Of a stretch of 61,417 nt of DNA, positions 1 through 8,532 are shown in pieces (the first letter of the stretch is position 1; each line of letters starts with the position of its first letter). Under the pieces are notes generated by a model. The model did no database searches. It had not been told where the DNA came from and saw only the letters and a program-made list of their open reading frames with translations. The DNA is taken from contig CAITNQ010000088.1 of assembly GCA_903893785.1 (NCBI GenBank), positions 1 to 61,417 of the forward strand, read 5' to 3'. A program made the position numbers and the translations under genes. The DNA is from an uncultured Gemmatimonadota bacterium. GTDB lineage: Bacteria; Latescibacterota; UBA2968; UBA8231.

Positions 1-411
1 GATCTGGTCACCGAGGCTTCCAGTTACCTGCGTGATTGGGTGCCATCCATCCGCCGGCTCGGGTGCCGGATGGATTGCAGTGTGAACGTCGTCGACCGCG
101 GTCAGGGCGGTCTGGCCACCATCGAAGCGTCGGGTGTGCCGAGGGCAGACGCGCTGGTCCGAGTGGACCGAGCGCTGTTCGCCGAGTTGCGCCGTCGGGG
201 CACCATCGGCGCTGACCAGGAGAGCCTGCTGGTCGCGTACCAGCAGGACCCCCACGCCTCGATGCGCGCCTACATGGTCGACCGTCCCGGGTTCCTGGCT
301 GCGGCGCTGGCAGACCCGGACCCCAAGACCGCGGCCCGGGCGCGCCTGTGCGTGATGCAGAACCTGTACGGCTTGGATGCTGCGGTGCTGCCGGGCCTGC
401 CGGCTGCCTGA
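1..411 (+). CDS. C-terminal part of an unknown protein (5' end outside window)
   Basis: The reading frame is open from the first base of the window and ends at TGA 409-411, so at least 136 codons of a longer gene are present. A GTG at 40 could be read as a start, but it has no ribosome binding site and the frame continues upstream, so the gene is probably truncated by the window edge. The visible part is a soluble, Ala/Arg-rich, mostly helical-looking sequence ending in LPGLPAA, with no motif I recognise. It converges on smc, with a tandem repeat array in between. Its stop lies in a GCCTGAAGGG context resembling the GCCTGACGGG found in each unit of that array. I cannot assign a function. Confidence 0.6.
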   Translation, partial: DLVTEASSYLRDWVPSIRRLGCRMDCSVNVVDRGQGGLATIEASGVPRADALVRVDRALFAELRRRGTIGADQESLLVAYQQDPHASMRAYMVDRPGFLAAALADPDPKTAARARLCVMQNLYGLDAAVLPGLPAA

Positions 412-480
412 AGGGTTGGCCCGACCCGGCTGCGGCGCAACGGAGAGACTACCCACGCTCGGAAAGGTGCGGGCCCGGGG

Positions 481-846
481 CTGCAAGCGGGGCGCGGCGC
501 ACCCGGTTGGCTGCCGACGCCTGACGGGCTGCGGGCTGGGGTTGCTGGTGGGGCCCGGTGCGGCCAGACCCCGCCGGGCGCGTGACAGGCTGCGGGCCGG
601 AGCTGCAAGCGGGGCGCGGCGCACCCGGTTGGCTGCCGACGCCTGACGGGCTGCGGGCTGGGGCTGCTGGTGGGGCGCGGTGCGGCCAGACCCCGCCGGG
701 CGCGTGACAGGCTGCGGGCCGGAGCTGCAAGCGGGGCGCGGCGCACCCGGTTGGTTGCCGACGCCTGACGGGCGGCGGGCCGGGGCTGCAGGTGGGGCCC
801 GGTGTGGTCTGCAGGGGCCCGGCGCCAGACCCGCAGCGCTATGGAC
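481..846. repeat. Tandem array, 122-bp unit made of two 61-bp half-units
   Basis: Units start at 481, 603 and 725 (period 122). The first two are nearly identical and the third decays after about 806. Each unit is itself a dimer of related 61-bp halves: both halves end in a shared stretch of the form GTGACAGGCTGCGGGC or CTGACGGGCTGCGGGC. The array fills the gap between two convergent genes. Weak similarity may continue left through 412-480 to the stop of the upstream gene. Units are contiguous, without unique spacers, so this is not CRISPR. No gene is supported inside it. Confidence 0.9.
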
Positions 847-849
847 GGC

Positions 850-3800
850 TCAGGCCGCGGCCTCTTCCAGATCGTCGTCCGCGATACGCACCGACACCAG
901 CTGCGAGACCCCCTCCTCGGGCATGGTCACGCCGTGGAGCGTGTCGGCCGCAGACATGGAGATCTTGTTGTGCGTGACCATGATGAACTGGGTGGTGCGG
1001 GCGAACTCCTTCAGCACCCGCACGAAACGCCTGACATTGGCATCGTCCAGCGGGGCATCGACCTCGTCCAGGATGCAGAAGGGGCTGGGTTTCACCAGGT
1101 ACAGCGCGAAGAGCAGCGAGATCGCGGTCAAGGCCCGCTCGCCCCCTGACAGGAGCGAGATGCTCTGCAGACGCTTGCCGCGCGGCGTGGCGATGATGTC
1201 GATCTCCGCTTCCAGCGGGTCGACTCCCTCCTGCATGCGCAGGTCGGCCTCGCCGCCGGCGAAGAAGCGCACAAACGTCTCGCGGAACTTGCCGCGGATC
1301 TGCTCGAACGCTTCGACAAACATGCGTCGCGCGGTCCGGTCGATAAGGCGCAGTGTCTTGGTCAGGTCTTCGGCGGCGGCCACCAGGTCATCGCGCTGCT
1401 GGCACAGGAAGTCGTAACGCTCCTTCTGCTCGTCGTACTCTTCCAGCACGCCCACGTGCACCGACCCCAGGCGGTGCAGCGCCTGCTGAAGTTCCAGCAG
1501 CCGCGCCTCGGCTAACCCTTCGTCCAACGCTTCGTCCAGAGGGCCGAGGGCGATCACGTCGCAGCCCTGTTCGGCCTGCAGCCGCTCCTGCAGGTGAGTG
1601 GCCTGAGTCCGCAGCTCGGCCAGTTGCAGCTCCAACTGGTGGCGCCTCTCGCGCTGCGCGTTCAGTTCGCGTTGCAGCCTGGCGATGGCATCCTCCAACG
1701 CGTGGTTGCCGGCATTGACTTCGGCCCAACGTTGTTGGCAGCGGTCCCGCTCCTGCTCGAGTTCGTCGCGACCGGCATGCAATTCAGCCAGTTCCCGTTC
1801 GGTCTGCGCGCTCTGTGACCGCAACTCCACGCGCGCCGTCTCGGCGCGGGCCGCCTCCTCCACGAGGCGCTGGATATTGCGCTCAAACCCCTGTTCGATG
1901 TGGCGCAGCCGGTCGGTATCACGGCTGTGCCCCTGCACCGTCTCGGCTACCCGCGCCCGTTCCACCCGCAGCGCCGCCAGTTCGTCCAGTTGCTCCTGAC
2001 GTGTCTGCTCGACCTGCTTGACCCGTGCTTGCCGCTGCCGGATACCTTCCTCGAGCGCGCGCGCTTCGGCTTCGACGACCTCCAAGCGCTCCAGTTGCTC
2101 GGCGACTGCATCGGCCAGTTCGGCAGCGCGGCCCGTCAGTCGTGCCGTCTCCTGTTGGCACCGCTGCAGTCGCTCAGCAGTGCGCTGGGCCTGCCCGCGC
2201 AGGCTTTCCAGACGGTGGGTCGCCTCCCGCTCCAGATCGCGCTGCACCTGCAGGCGCCGCGCAACCACCGTCGACCTCTGGCCCAGGGTGTGCTCCCGGC
2301 CCTCGGCCGCGCGCACCGCGTCTGTGGCGCCGGCAAGTGCCGCCAACTGGTGCGCCATCACCGTGCGCAAGGCGCGGATCTCCTGGCGGCGCCCAAGGAC
2401 TGACTGGTCATCGGCCGCGGCGCTGCTGCGCCCTCCGGCCAGACGGCCATCGAAATCCACGCTGTCGCCGCCGGTCGTGACACACCGCACCTCAGGATGG
2501 GTCACATGAATGGCGACCGCGGTCGCCAGGTCGTCGACCAGCCAGGTGTTATGCAGCAGGTGCTCGACCACGGGTGCCACCGTGCGATCTGCTTTGACCA
2601 GGTCGATCAGGCGTCCAAGAAGGCCGGCCATCGTCGGCGGTTCGATGGCCGGCGGCAGCGCGGCCGAGGGCCATCGCAGCGAATACACACCGGCCTTGCC
2701 GGCAGCCTCCCGGTGGAGGTAGGCAATCGCTTCGGTCAACCCCTCGTCGCCGGCCGCCACCAGGGCTTCCAGGGACTCGCCCAGGGCCACCTCGGTGGCT
2801 TGGCGGTAGAGCGGGTCCACGTCGACAAGGTCGCCCAGCACACCCAAGAAGCGGTCGCGGAACGCCGGTCCCAGGATCAGGGTGCGCACGCCGCTGGAGT
2901 AGCCCTGGTACCCAGAGCGAACCTTCTCCATGGCCGCCAGCCGCGCTTCATTGGCTTGGATGGCGCGGGCCAGCTGCTCGCGTGCCTCCCGCCGTCGGCG
3001 CTGGTCAACCTGGGCCTGTTGGACCATCTCGGCCAGGGCGGCACTGGCGGTCTGGAGGTGTGCCAGTGCGGTCCGCGACTGGTCTGCATCGGCAGCGCCC
3101 CGGTCTGCCGCCGTCCGCGCTGACTCGTGTTCGTCGGCCAGCGTCGTGGCCTCGGCCTGCAGCACCCGCACGCGTTCCCGCAGCCCCTCCTCTTCGGTCT
3201 TGAGCCGCTCCAGCGCCCGACTTGATTCGGATTGCTCACGCATCCTGGCCAGCTGGCTGCGCTGCTGGCCCTCCAGTTCGGCACGACTGGAGGTGTAGGT
3301 TCGCTCGGTCTCCGAGGCCAACGCCTCCTGGCGGGACAACTGCCCGTCCAGCGCCGCCAGCCGTTCGCGCTCGTGGATGAGCGTTGCCGCGTTCTCCTGC
3401 TGTTGTTGCCGCGTTGCCTCCAGCTGTCGCGTGTTCTCCGCGTGCTCGCCGGCGGTGCGCGCCAGCAACTGCTCCGTGGCCCCGAGTCGCTCCCGCGCCG
3501 ACACCAACAGACGGTCGCGCTCGTGGATCAGCTGGACCTTGGTGCCCAGGGCCGAGCCGACGCTCTGGAGTGCCCTCTCGGCCTCGGTCTCGGCTAGGCG
3601 ACTGCGCTCCAGTTCGGCCTCCTGAGTGGAGAACAGGGCTAACCCCTCCTCGCTGCGGAGCTCCAACTCGGCCAATTCTGCCTCGAGCGGCTGCACCCGC
3701 GCGGCGATGGCGAAGAACCGGGACCGCGACAGCTGGACCTCGAGCGCGTCGAGTTCGCTCTTCAGGTCCTGGAAGCGCCGGGCCCGACCGACCTGACGGC

Positions 3801-4416
3801 CCAGGTAGTCGAGTTGGCGCTTCACCTCGATGATGATGTCCTCGATGCGCGTCAGATCGGTTCGCGTCGACTCGAGCTTGCTCCAGGTAGAACGGCGCCG
3901 CGCCTTATATTTGGTGATCCCGGCCGCCTCTTCGAGCACCCGACGGCGATTTTCGGTCTTCTCGCTGACGATCTCATCTACCATACCCTGTTCCATGACT
4001 GCGTACGCCCCCTGCCCCAGTCCCGTGTCCATGAGCAGGTTGGTGATGTCGAGCAGTCTGCAGGGCACCTTGTTGAGCAGGTAGTCGCTTTCGCCCGAGC
4101 GGTACAGCCGGCGCGTTAGCGTTACCTCGGTATACTCGATGGGGAGGGTGTTGTCCTGGTTGTCGATCGTCAGGTGCGCCTCGGCCAGGCCGAGCGCCTT
4201 GCGAGCCCGTGTTCCGGAGAAGATGACGTCTTCCATCCGGTGGCTGCGGAAGGTCCCGGCCCGCTGTTCGCCCAACACCCAGCGGATCGCTTCGACCACG
4301 TTGGACTTGCCGCAGCCGTTGGGGCCGACAATGGCGGTGATCCCGGGGCCGAAGGGTATGGCGATCTTCTGGGCAAAGGACTTGAAGCCGAAGACTTCCA
4401 GATTACTCAGCCGCAA
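850..4416 (-). CDS. smc: Chromosome segregation ATPase SMC
   Basis: Structural maintenance of chromosomes protein, which condenses and segregates DNA together with ScpA/ScpB in the cytoplasm. The 1188 residues match the usual family length. The order is canonical: an N-terminal ATPase half with Walker A GPNGCGKSN near residue 32, a long coiled coil, a hinge around residues 500-660 (GYQGYSSGVRTLILGP), a second coiled coil, then the C-terminal half with signature LSGGERALTA and Walker B FCILDEVDAPLDD. I place the start at TTG 4414-4416 because the protein then begins MRLSNLEVFGFKSFA, as in relatives, and AAGGAG sits 6 nt upstream. An in-frame TTG at 4455 would add 13 atypical residues. A good promoter lies at 4479-4507. 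scpA and scpB are not in the window. Confidence 0.97.
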   Translation of the reverse strand: MRLSNLEVFGFKSFAQKIAIPFGPGITAIVGPNGCGKSNVVEAIRWVLGEQRAGTFRSHRMEDVIFSGTRARKALGLAEAHLTIDNQDNTLPIEYTEVTLTRRLYRSGESDYLLNKVPCRLLDITNLLMDTGLGQGAYAVMEQGMVDEIVSEKTENRRRVLEEAAGITKYKARRRSTWSKLESTRTDLTRIEDIIIEVKRQLDYLGRQVGRARRFQDLKSELDALEVQLSRSRFFAIAARVQPLEAELAELELRSEEGLALFSTQEAELERSRLAETEAERALQSVGSALGTKVQLIHERDRLLVSARERLGATEQLLARTAGEHAENTRQLEATRQQQQENAATLIHERERLAALDGQLSRQEALASETERTYTSSRAELEGQQRSQLARMREQSESSRALERLKTEEEGLRERVRVLQAEATTLADEHESARTAADRGAADADQSRTALAHLQTASAALAEMVQQAQVDQRRRREAREQLARAIQANEARLAAMEKVRSGYQGYSSGVRTLILGPAFRDRFLGVLGDLVDVDPLYRQATEVALGESLEALVAAGDEGLTEAIAYLHREAAGKAGVYSLRWPSAALPPAIEPPTMAGLLGRLIDLVKADRTVAPVVEHLLHNTWLVDDLATAVAIHVTHPEVRCVTTGGDSVDFDGRLAGGRSSAAADDQSVLGRRQEIRALRTVMAHQLAALAGATDAVRAAEGREHTLGQRSTVVARRLQVQRDLEREATHRLESLRGQAQRTAERLQRCQQETARLTGRAAELADAVAEQLERLEVVEAEARALEEGIRQRQARVKQVEQTRQEQLDELAALRVERARVAETVQGHSRDTDRLRHIEQGFERNIQRLVEEAARAETARVELRSQSAQTERELAELHAGRDELEQERDRCQQRWAEVNAGNHALEDAIARLQRELNAQRERRHQLELQLAELRTQATHLQERLQAEQGCDVIALGPLDEALDEGLAEARLLELQQALHRLGSVHVGVLEEYDEQKERYDFLCQQRDDLVAAAEDLTKTLRLIDRTARRMFVEAFEQIRGKFRETFVRFFAGGEADLRMQEGVDPLEAEIDIIATPRGKRLQSISLLSGGERALTAISLLFALYLVKPSPFCILDEVDAPLDDANVRRFVRVLKEFARTTQFIMVTHNKISMSAADTLHGVTMPEEGVSQLVSVRIADDDLEEAAA

Positions 4417-4478
4417 CGGGCGCTCCTTGTCCGGTCTGGACAGCCCCAACAACAATAGATTGGGGTGCAGTTCGAGTT

Positions 4479-4507
4479 AGTGTACAACATCACGCGTTCT
4501 GGGTCAA
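4479..4507 (-). promoter_or_regulatory. Promoter for smc
   Basis: On the minus strand TTGACC (4502-4507) and TACACT (4479-4484) are separated by exactly 17 nt, a strong match to a housekeeping -35/-10 pair. The expected transcript start is near 4472, giving a leader of about 55 nt before the TTG start at 4416. Confidence 0.7.
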
Positions 4508-4571
4508 GCCGTTCGTGGACCGGCCGGGCGGCGCCGGCGGCTCGCGTAGGCGCTGACAGAGGAGGGGTGCC

Positions 4572-4781
4572 GTGACCTTCGATGACCTGCTCCACGATGT
4601 CCTGGCGCAGTTGCCGGCGGCCCGTCGCGAGGCGGTTGACGCTATGGTGGGCGAGTTCGGGGCTGGGCCCGGTTTCCGCTTCCTGCTCGCTCTGCTGGCG
4701 GGCGCCACGGCCCGCGAGCGCCAGTTGGTGCGCCTGTTCGTGCGCGAGCTCGAGCGTTTGGAGTCGGAAACGCCGGCGTGA
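4572..4781 (+). CDS. Small hypothetical protein, 69 aa
   Basis: A 69-residue, Ala/Leu/Arg-rich, probably all-helical soluble protein, starting MTFDDLLHDVLAQLPAARR. I accept it as a gene because a strong ribosome binding site (GAGGAGGGG, about 4557-4566) precedes the GTG start at a suitable distance and the codon use resembles its neighbours. There is no signal peptide, membrane segment or recognised motif. It is transcribed divergently from smc and sits 75 nt before the next small gene. Its function is unknown. Confidence 0.6.
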   Translation: MTFDDLLHDVLAQLPAARREAVDAMVGEFGAGPGFRFLLALLAGATARERQLVRLFVRELERLESETPA

Positions 4782-4834
4782 AACCCTGGCGAGCCACAGC
4801 ACCCCGCCGATATACCTAACAGTGATTGGTGCCA

Positions 4835-4840
4835 TATAAT
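4835..4840 (+). promoter_or_regulatory. Probable -10 box before the 97-aa membrane protein
   Basis: A perfect TATAAT lies in an otherwise GC-rich gap, 22 nt before the GTG start at 4857. No convincing -35 hexamer is found at 16-18 nt upstream, so this is either a weak or activator-dependent promoter or chance. The downstream leader would be only about 10-15 nt. Confidence 0.45.
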
Positions 4841-4856
4841 ATCACGGAGGTATGTC

Positions 4857-5150
4857 GTGCTCATCGCTGCCCTTGTTGTAGTCACCCTGCTGTGCCTCGG
4901 ACTGGCCCCGTCGCTACGTTACGTGACCGCCAGTCGCATGCAGCGCCTCCACGCTGAGCTGGTCAGCCGCGACGACGAGTGCCGACGCCTGCGGGACCAA
5001 CTCAGCCATCTGCGCGAGGAGTGTACCCGACTGGAACGGCTGCGGCGGCAGGCTACCTCGCGGCGAATGTGGCTGCGCGACGACATCGAGAGCGCCCGGG
5101 CGGAACTGCAGCGCTTGCAGACCCCGGCCAGCGATCGCGTCGCCGCCTGA
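4857..5150 (+). CDS. Small membrane-anchored coiled-coil protein, 97 aa
   Basis: The first ~18 residues (LIAALVVVTLLCLGLAP) form one hydrophobic membrane segment. The remaining ~75 residues are a charged heptad-rich helix (QRLHAEL, CRRLRDQLSHLREECTRLERL), so this looks like a single-pass protein with a cytoplasmic or periplasmic coiled coil, reminiscent in form only of FtsB/FtsL-type or YtxH-type proteins. Start GTG 4857 has GGAGG 6 nt upstream; the ATG at 4852 is in another frame that closes quickly. The stop lies 17 nt before the next gene, so the two are probably co-transcribed. The exact role is unknown. Confidence 0.7.
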   Translation: MLIAALVVVTLLCLGLAPSLRYVTASRMQRLHAELVSRDDECRRLRDQLSHLREECTRLERLRRQATSRRMWLRDDIESARAELQRLQTPASDRVAA

Positions 5151-5167
5151 GGCGCACCATCGGCGGC

Positions 5168-6016
5168 GTGACGGAGAAGCCAGCCCGGGGCCCGGCGTAC
5201 CGGCCGTGGTCCTACGCCTTCCGGGTGGGCACGTACGATTTCAGCCTCTGCGGCCAAGGGGCTGAGTTGGAGGAGCTAGCCGCGAGTCTGTTTCGCGGCG
5301 CCCGGGCCCCTGCCACCCGCGAGGGCGACCGCTTCGCCTTGGGTAGGGGCCCCGGCGGCTACACTCTCCGGGGCGCCGGCGGGGACCTCTGCGCGGCAGC
5401 CGATCTGCCCGGCGCGTTCCGGGCGATCGAGTGGGCTCTTACCGAAGCCTGCCTGGCTCGTCTTGACGCGTACCTGCAGTTCCACGCCGGGGCGGTAGTA
5501 TGCCGCGGGCGAGCCTGGCTGCTGCCCGGTCCCCCGGAGGCGGGCAAGACGTCGCTGACGCTGGCCCTGTACGCTGCCGGAGCGGCCGTGCTGACCGATG
5601 AAGTGGCCCTGATCGACCCCCGCACGCTGGCTGCCGTGCCCTTCCCGCGCGACCTGCTGGTGCGCCACGGCACGGCCCGGGCATTGGCCGGTGCGCTGCC
5701 GCCGCCGGCCTCGCCGTGGCAGCGCGCCGCTGAGCACGCGTACCTGTCGCCCGCCGACCTCAGACCCTCGCCACCGGCCGAGGCCCCCGCAGTGCGCCTG
5801 GTGTTCCCGCGACTGGCGCCCGACCGCTGCCCGAGGTGGCGGCACGTGGGCCCTGCTGAGGCGGCGCGTCGCCTGCTGGACCAGGCGCTTAACGGGCAGC
5901 ACTGGAGCGCGGCCCACATCGACGCGCTGGCCCGTCTGGTGGCACGTTGCCCGGCGACTGAGGTGACCTTCAGCGATAGCCGCGCTACGGCCCGCGCCCT
6001 GCTGGCCCGGGGGTGA
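5168..6016 (+). CDS. HPr kinase-like P-loop protein
   Basis: A 282-residue protein with a Walker A of the HprK C-terminal type (GPPEAGKTSLTLAL, around residues 121-134), followed by TDEVALID, the aspartate/glutamate-bearing strand typical of HprK and PEP-carboxykinase-like folds, and by a proline-rich C-terminal half. HprK phosphorylates HPr on serine, but this protein lacks the N-terminal HprK domain and the family signature, so it more likely belongs to the loosely defined HprK-related kinases often found beside biosynthetic clusters. The GTG at 5168 is chosen because the long upstream extension to 4979 overlaps the preceding gene and is low-complexity Arg/Pro; its ribosome binding site is weak. 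It lies near the pyrG-lpt-rpoN block, where hprK occurs in many Gram-negatives, usually after rpoN. Confidence 0.65.
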   Translation: MTEKPARGPAYRPWSYAFRVGTYDFSLCGQGAELEELAASLFRGARAPATREGDRFALGRGPGGYTLRGAGGDLCAAADLPGAFRAIEWALTEACLARLDAYLQFHAGAVVCRGRAWLLPGPPEAGKTSLTLALYAAGAAVLTDEVALIDPRTLAAVPFPRDLLVRHGTARALAGALPPPASPWQRAAEHAYLSPADLRPSPPAEAPAVRLVFPRLAPDRCPRWRHVGPAEAARRLLDQALNGQHWSAAHIDALARLVARCPATEVTFSDSRATARALLARG

Positions 6017-6126
6017 GCCGTCGGACCCAACGGCTGCCGTCGCCGGGTCTGCCCGGGCCGGGCCGGCACGGTGGCGGGCCTCGCCCTGCCGCCCGCCGGC
6101 CCCGGCGGCGACCCTGAGCGCCTGCC

Positions 6127-6157
6127 TTGCTTTCGTTTCCGGCCGCCCGCATATTTA
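6127..6157 (+). promoter_or_regulatory. Possible promoter for gatC
   Basis: TTGCTT (6127-6132) is followed after 17 nt by CATATT (6150-6155), in a short A/T-rich island (6150-6165) within a very GC-rich gap. The match is partial. It would start transcription roughly 50 nt before gatC. Confidence 0.35.
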
Positions 6158-6212
6158 CCGTTTTGCAGGGCGATGGGCCCGGATACGTGCCAGACTGCGG
6201 GGTAGGCGGCGT

Positions 6213-6500
6213 ATGGCAGTCACCGTTGATGACGTTCGCGCCGTAGCGCGCCTGGCGCGGCTCTCGTTCAGCGCCCCGGAAGAGGAGCGGCTGGTCGGTG
6301 AGCTGAACCGGATACTGGCTTACATGGCGCGGCTTGCCGAACTCGACACCGAAAACGTCGAGCCGACGGCCAGCGTCGTCCCCCTGGCCCACCGACTGCG
6401 CGACGACGAGCCGGTCCTTTTCCCGGACGCTGCCTCCCTGGTGGACGGGGCGCCCAGGCACGAGGAAGGATACTTCCGCGTCCCCCGGATCCTCGACTGA
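6213..6500 (+). CDS. gatC: Asp-tRNA(Asn)/Glu-tRNA(Gln) amidotransferase subunit C
   Basis: GatC is the small clamp subunit of the GatCAB complex, which converts misacylated Glu-tRNA(Gln) or Asp-tRNA(Asn) into the correct amidated form. The 95 residues are of normal family length, and the start TVDDVRAVARLARLSFSAPE plus the end EGYFRVPRILD are characteristic. ATG 6213 follows a G-rich ribosome binding site (GGGG...GGCGG). In many genomes gatC is followed by gatA and gatB; here the next gene is pyrG, 107 nt away with two hairpins between them, so the other subunits must lie elsewhere. Confidence 0.93.
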   Translation: MAVTVDDVRAVARLARLSFSAPEEERLVGELNRILAYMARLAELDTENVEPTASVVPLAHRLRDDEPVLFPDAASLVDGAPRHEEGYFRVPRILD

Positions 6501-6507
6501 CCGCGGT

Positions 6508-6563
6508 GCCGGCGAACCCGCCGGCGCCGTCTGCCTCCGATTAGCCCCCGCTGCATCAGCGGG
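6508..6563 (+). terminator. Two hairpins between gatC and pyrG
   Basis: GCCGGCG-AACC-CGCCGGC (6508-6525) begins 8 nt after the gatC stop and is followed by CCCGCTG-CAT-CAGCGGG (6547-6563). Neither has a T-run. They may terminate gatC transcripts or act in the pyrG leader; pyrG leaders are known attenuation sites in some bacteria, but nothing here proves that. Confidence 0.45.
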
Positions 6564-6607
6564 CGGCCCTCGAGCTGGCGCTGACCCGAAGCATACGGAG
6601 TGGGATC

Positions 6608-8374
6608 GTGACAGACGGCGATGCAGGGCCGCGTTATGTAGTGGTAACGGGCGGGGTGATGAGCGGTGTGGGCAAGGGGCTGACCACGGCGTCGCTGGGC
6701 AAGATACTCCAGCAGTACGGTTACTCGACCACCGCCGTCAAGATCGACCCGTACATCAACTACGATGCCGGAACCCTCAGGCCCACTGAGCACGGCGAGG
6801 TGTGGGTCACGGACGACGGCGGCGAGATCGATCAGGACCTGGGCAACTACGAGCGGTTCCTGGGCCTTGACCTGCCGCGCAGCAATAACCTGACCACCGG
6901 CCAGATCTACTCCACGGTGATCGAGCGCGAAAGGCGCGGCGAGTACCTCGGCCAGACTGTCCAACCGATCCCTCACATCACCGATGAGATCACGCGCCGT
7001 CTGCGCGAAGCCGCCGATGGGTACGATGTCGCTCTGATCGAGGTCGGCGGGACAGTAGGCGACTACGAGAACGAGATCTTCCTGTTTGCCATCAAAGCGC
7101 TGGCGCGCGATCTCGGCGAGGATCGCTTCGTCCACGTGCTGATCACGTACCTGCCCGTGCCCCCGCATGTGGGCGAGATGAAGACCAAGCCGACGCAGCA
7201 GGCCATCCGCATGCTCAGCGAGCATGGGATCTTCCCGGACTTCATCGTCTGCCGTTCGGAGCAGGGCATCGACGAGGTACGCAAGCGCAAGATCCAGGTG
7301 GGCGCCAATGTTCCCATCGACCACATCATCTCCGAACCTGATATGCAGACCGTGTACGACATACCGTTGGCCCTCGAGCAGGAGCAGATGGGGGTCAAGG
7401 TCATGCGCAAACTGGGCCTGCAGGTGCGGCGGCAGCCTGACTGGAACCACTGGGAGCAGCTGGTGCGCCGCAGCCGTGAACCAGGGCAGCGGCTTAACGT
7501 GGCCATGGTGGGGAAGTACGTTGAGATCGGCGACTTCCAGCTCACGGATTCGTACATCTCGGTCAACCAGTCCCTGATGCACGCCGGCGTGGCCGATGAC
7601 TGCGGCGTAACCATCACCTGGATCGACGGCCGCCGATTCGAAGCCGGCGATCTGCCGCTGGCGGCGTTGGAGGACTACGACGGCGTGGTCGTACCCGGGG
7701 CGTTCGGCAGCGGCGGCGCCGAGGGCGTCATCGCGGCCATCGCCTACGCACGGCAGCACGGCGTGCCGTTTCTGGGGCTCTGCTACGGCCTGCAGCTGGC
7801 CGTTATCGAGTACGCCCGGAACGTCATTGGCCTGCACGAGGCCACCTCAGAGGAATTTTGTGCTGAGTCAGACTGGCAGGTGGTCTGTGCTCAGGAAACC
7901 CAGCGCAGCGTACTCCAGGAACGTCGCTTCGGGGGCAGCATGCGCCTGGGCGCGTACGCCGCGGTGCTGAAGCGGGATACCCGTACGCTGTCGCTGTACG
8001 AACGTTCCGGGCGCCTGGAAGAGGACGCCGTGCGCATTCGCCAACTGCTGGCCAATCCGGACCAGGCGTTCCGGGTCGGGCAGGTCATGCTGGATCGCGA
8101 CCGGGTTGTGCTCGAGCGGCATCGCCATCGCTACGAAATTTCCAGTCGGTTCGTCGAAGTGCTTGAGGATGAAGGGCTGGTCTTTTCCGGTTTCCATCGA
8201 CGGGTGGACGGCACGCGGTTGATGGAGTTCATTGAGCTGCCCGACCACCCGTTCTTCCTGGCCACCCAGGCTCACCCTGAGTTCAAGTCGCGCATGGACA
8301 ACCCGGCCCCGCTGTTCCTGGGATTCGTCGAGGCCGCCCTGGCTCGCTTCCGGCAGCGCGGCTCGCAGGCTTGA
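6608..8374 (+). CDS. pyrG: CTP synthase (archaeal-like subtype)
   Basis: Makes CTP from UTP, ATP and glutamine, the last step of pyrimidine nucleotide synthesis. The N-terminal synthetase half has the P-loop GGVMSGVGKGLTTASLG near residue 15 and the UTP/CTP-site segment IDPYINYDAGTLRPTEHGE. The C-terminal class I glutamine amidotransferase has nucleophile Cys392 (GLCYGLQ) and the His556/Glu558 pair (THPE-like AHPEF). At 588 residues it is 35-50 longer than typical bacterial PyrG. GGVMSGVGKG, DDGGEIDQDLGNYERF and GLCYG, in place of the usual GGVVSSLGKG and GICLG, resemble the archaeal forms, which suggests an old transfer or a distinct bacterial lineage. The GTG start has GGAG upstream. Expression likely continues towards the lpt genes. 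Confidence 0.96.
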   Translation: MTDGDAGPRYVVVTGGVMSGVGKGLTTASLGKILQQYGYSTTAVKIDPYINYDAGTLRPTEHGEVWVTDDGGEIDQDLGNYERFLGLDLPRSNNLTTGQIYSTVIERERRGEYLGQTVQPIPHITDEITRRLREAADGYDVALIEVGGTVGDYENEIFLFAIKALARDLGEDRFVHVLITYLPVPPHVGEMKTKPTQQAIRMLSEHGIFPDFIVCRSEQGIDEVRKRKIQVGANVPIDHIISEPDMQTVYDIPLALEQEQMGVKVMRKLGLQVRRQPDWNHWEQLVRRSREPGQRLNVAMVGKYVEIGDFQLTDSYISVNQSLMHAGVADDCGVTITWIDGRRFEAGDLPLAALEDYDGVVVPGAFGSGGAEGVIAAIAYARQHGVPFLGLCYGLQLAVIEYARNVIGLHEATSEEFCAESDWQVVCAQETQRSVLQERRFGGSMRLGAYAAVLKRDTRTLSLYERSGRLEEDAVRIRQLLANPDQAFRVGQVMLDRDRVVLERHRHRYEISSRFVEVLEDEGLVFSGFHRRVDGTRLMEFIELPDHPFFLATQAHPEFKSRMDNPAPLFLGFVEAALARFRQRGSQA

Positions 8375-8532
8375 CCCGGGTCGCCGTGGCCCGCCATCGC
8401 CAGTGCTCTGGTCGGAGCGGGTGCCTGCGGCGCCCGTGAGGGGTCCGCGGCCCGTCGCCTGTCAGGGGCACCGCGCTCCGGGGCCGGGGCCGCGATGCTC
8501 CTGGCCCGGGGCGTGACGCGGTGCGAGGTGCA

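Noticed and set aside
4979..6016. Longer version of the HprK-like protein (345 codons)
   Set aside because: The extension overlaps the preceding coiled-coil gene in another frame and is low-complexity.
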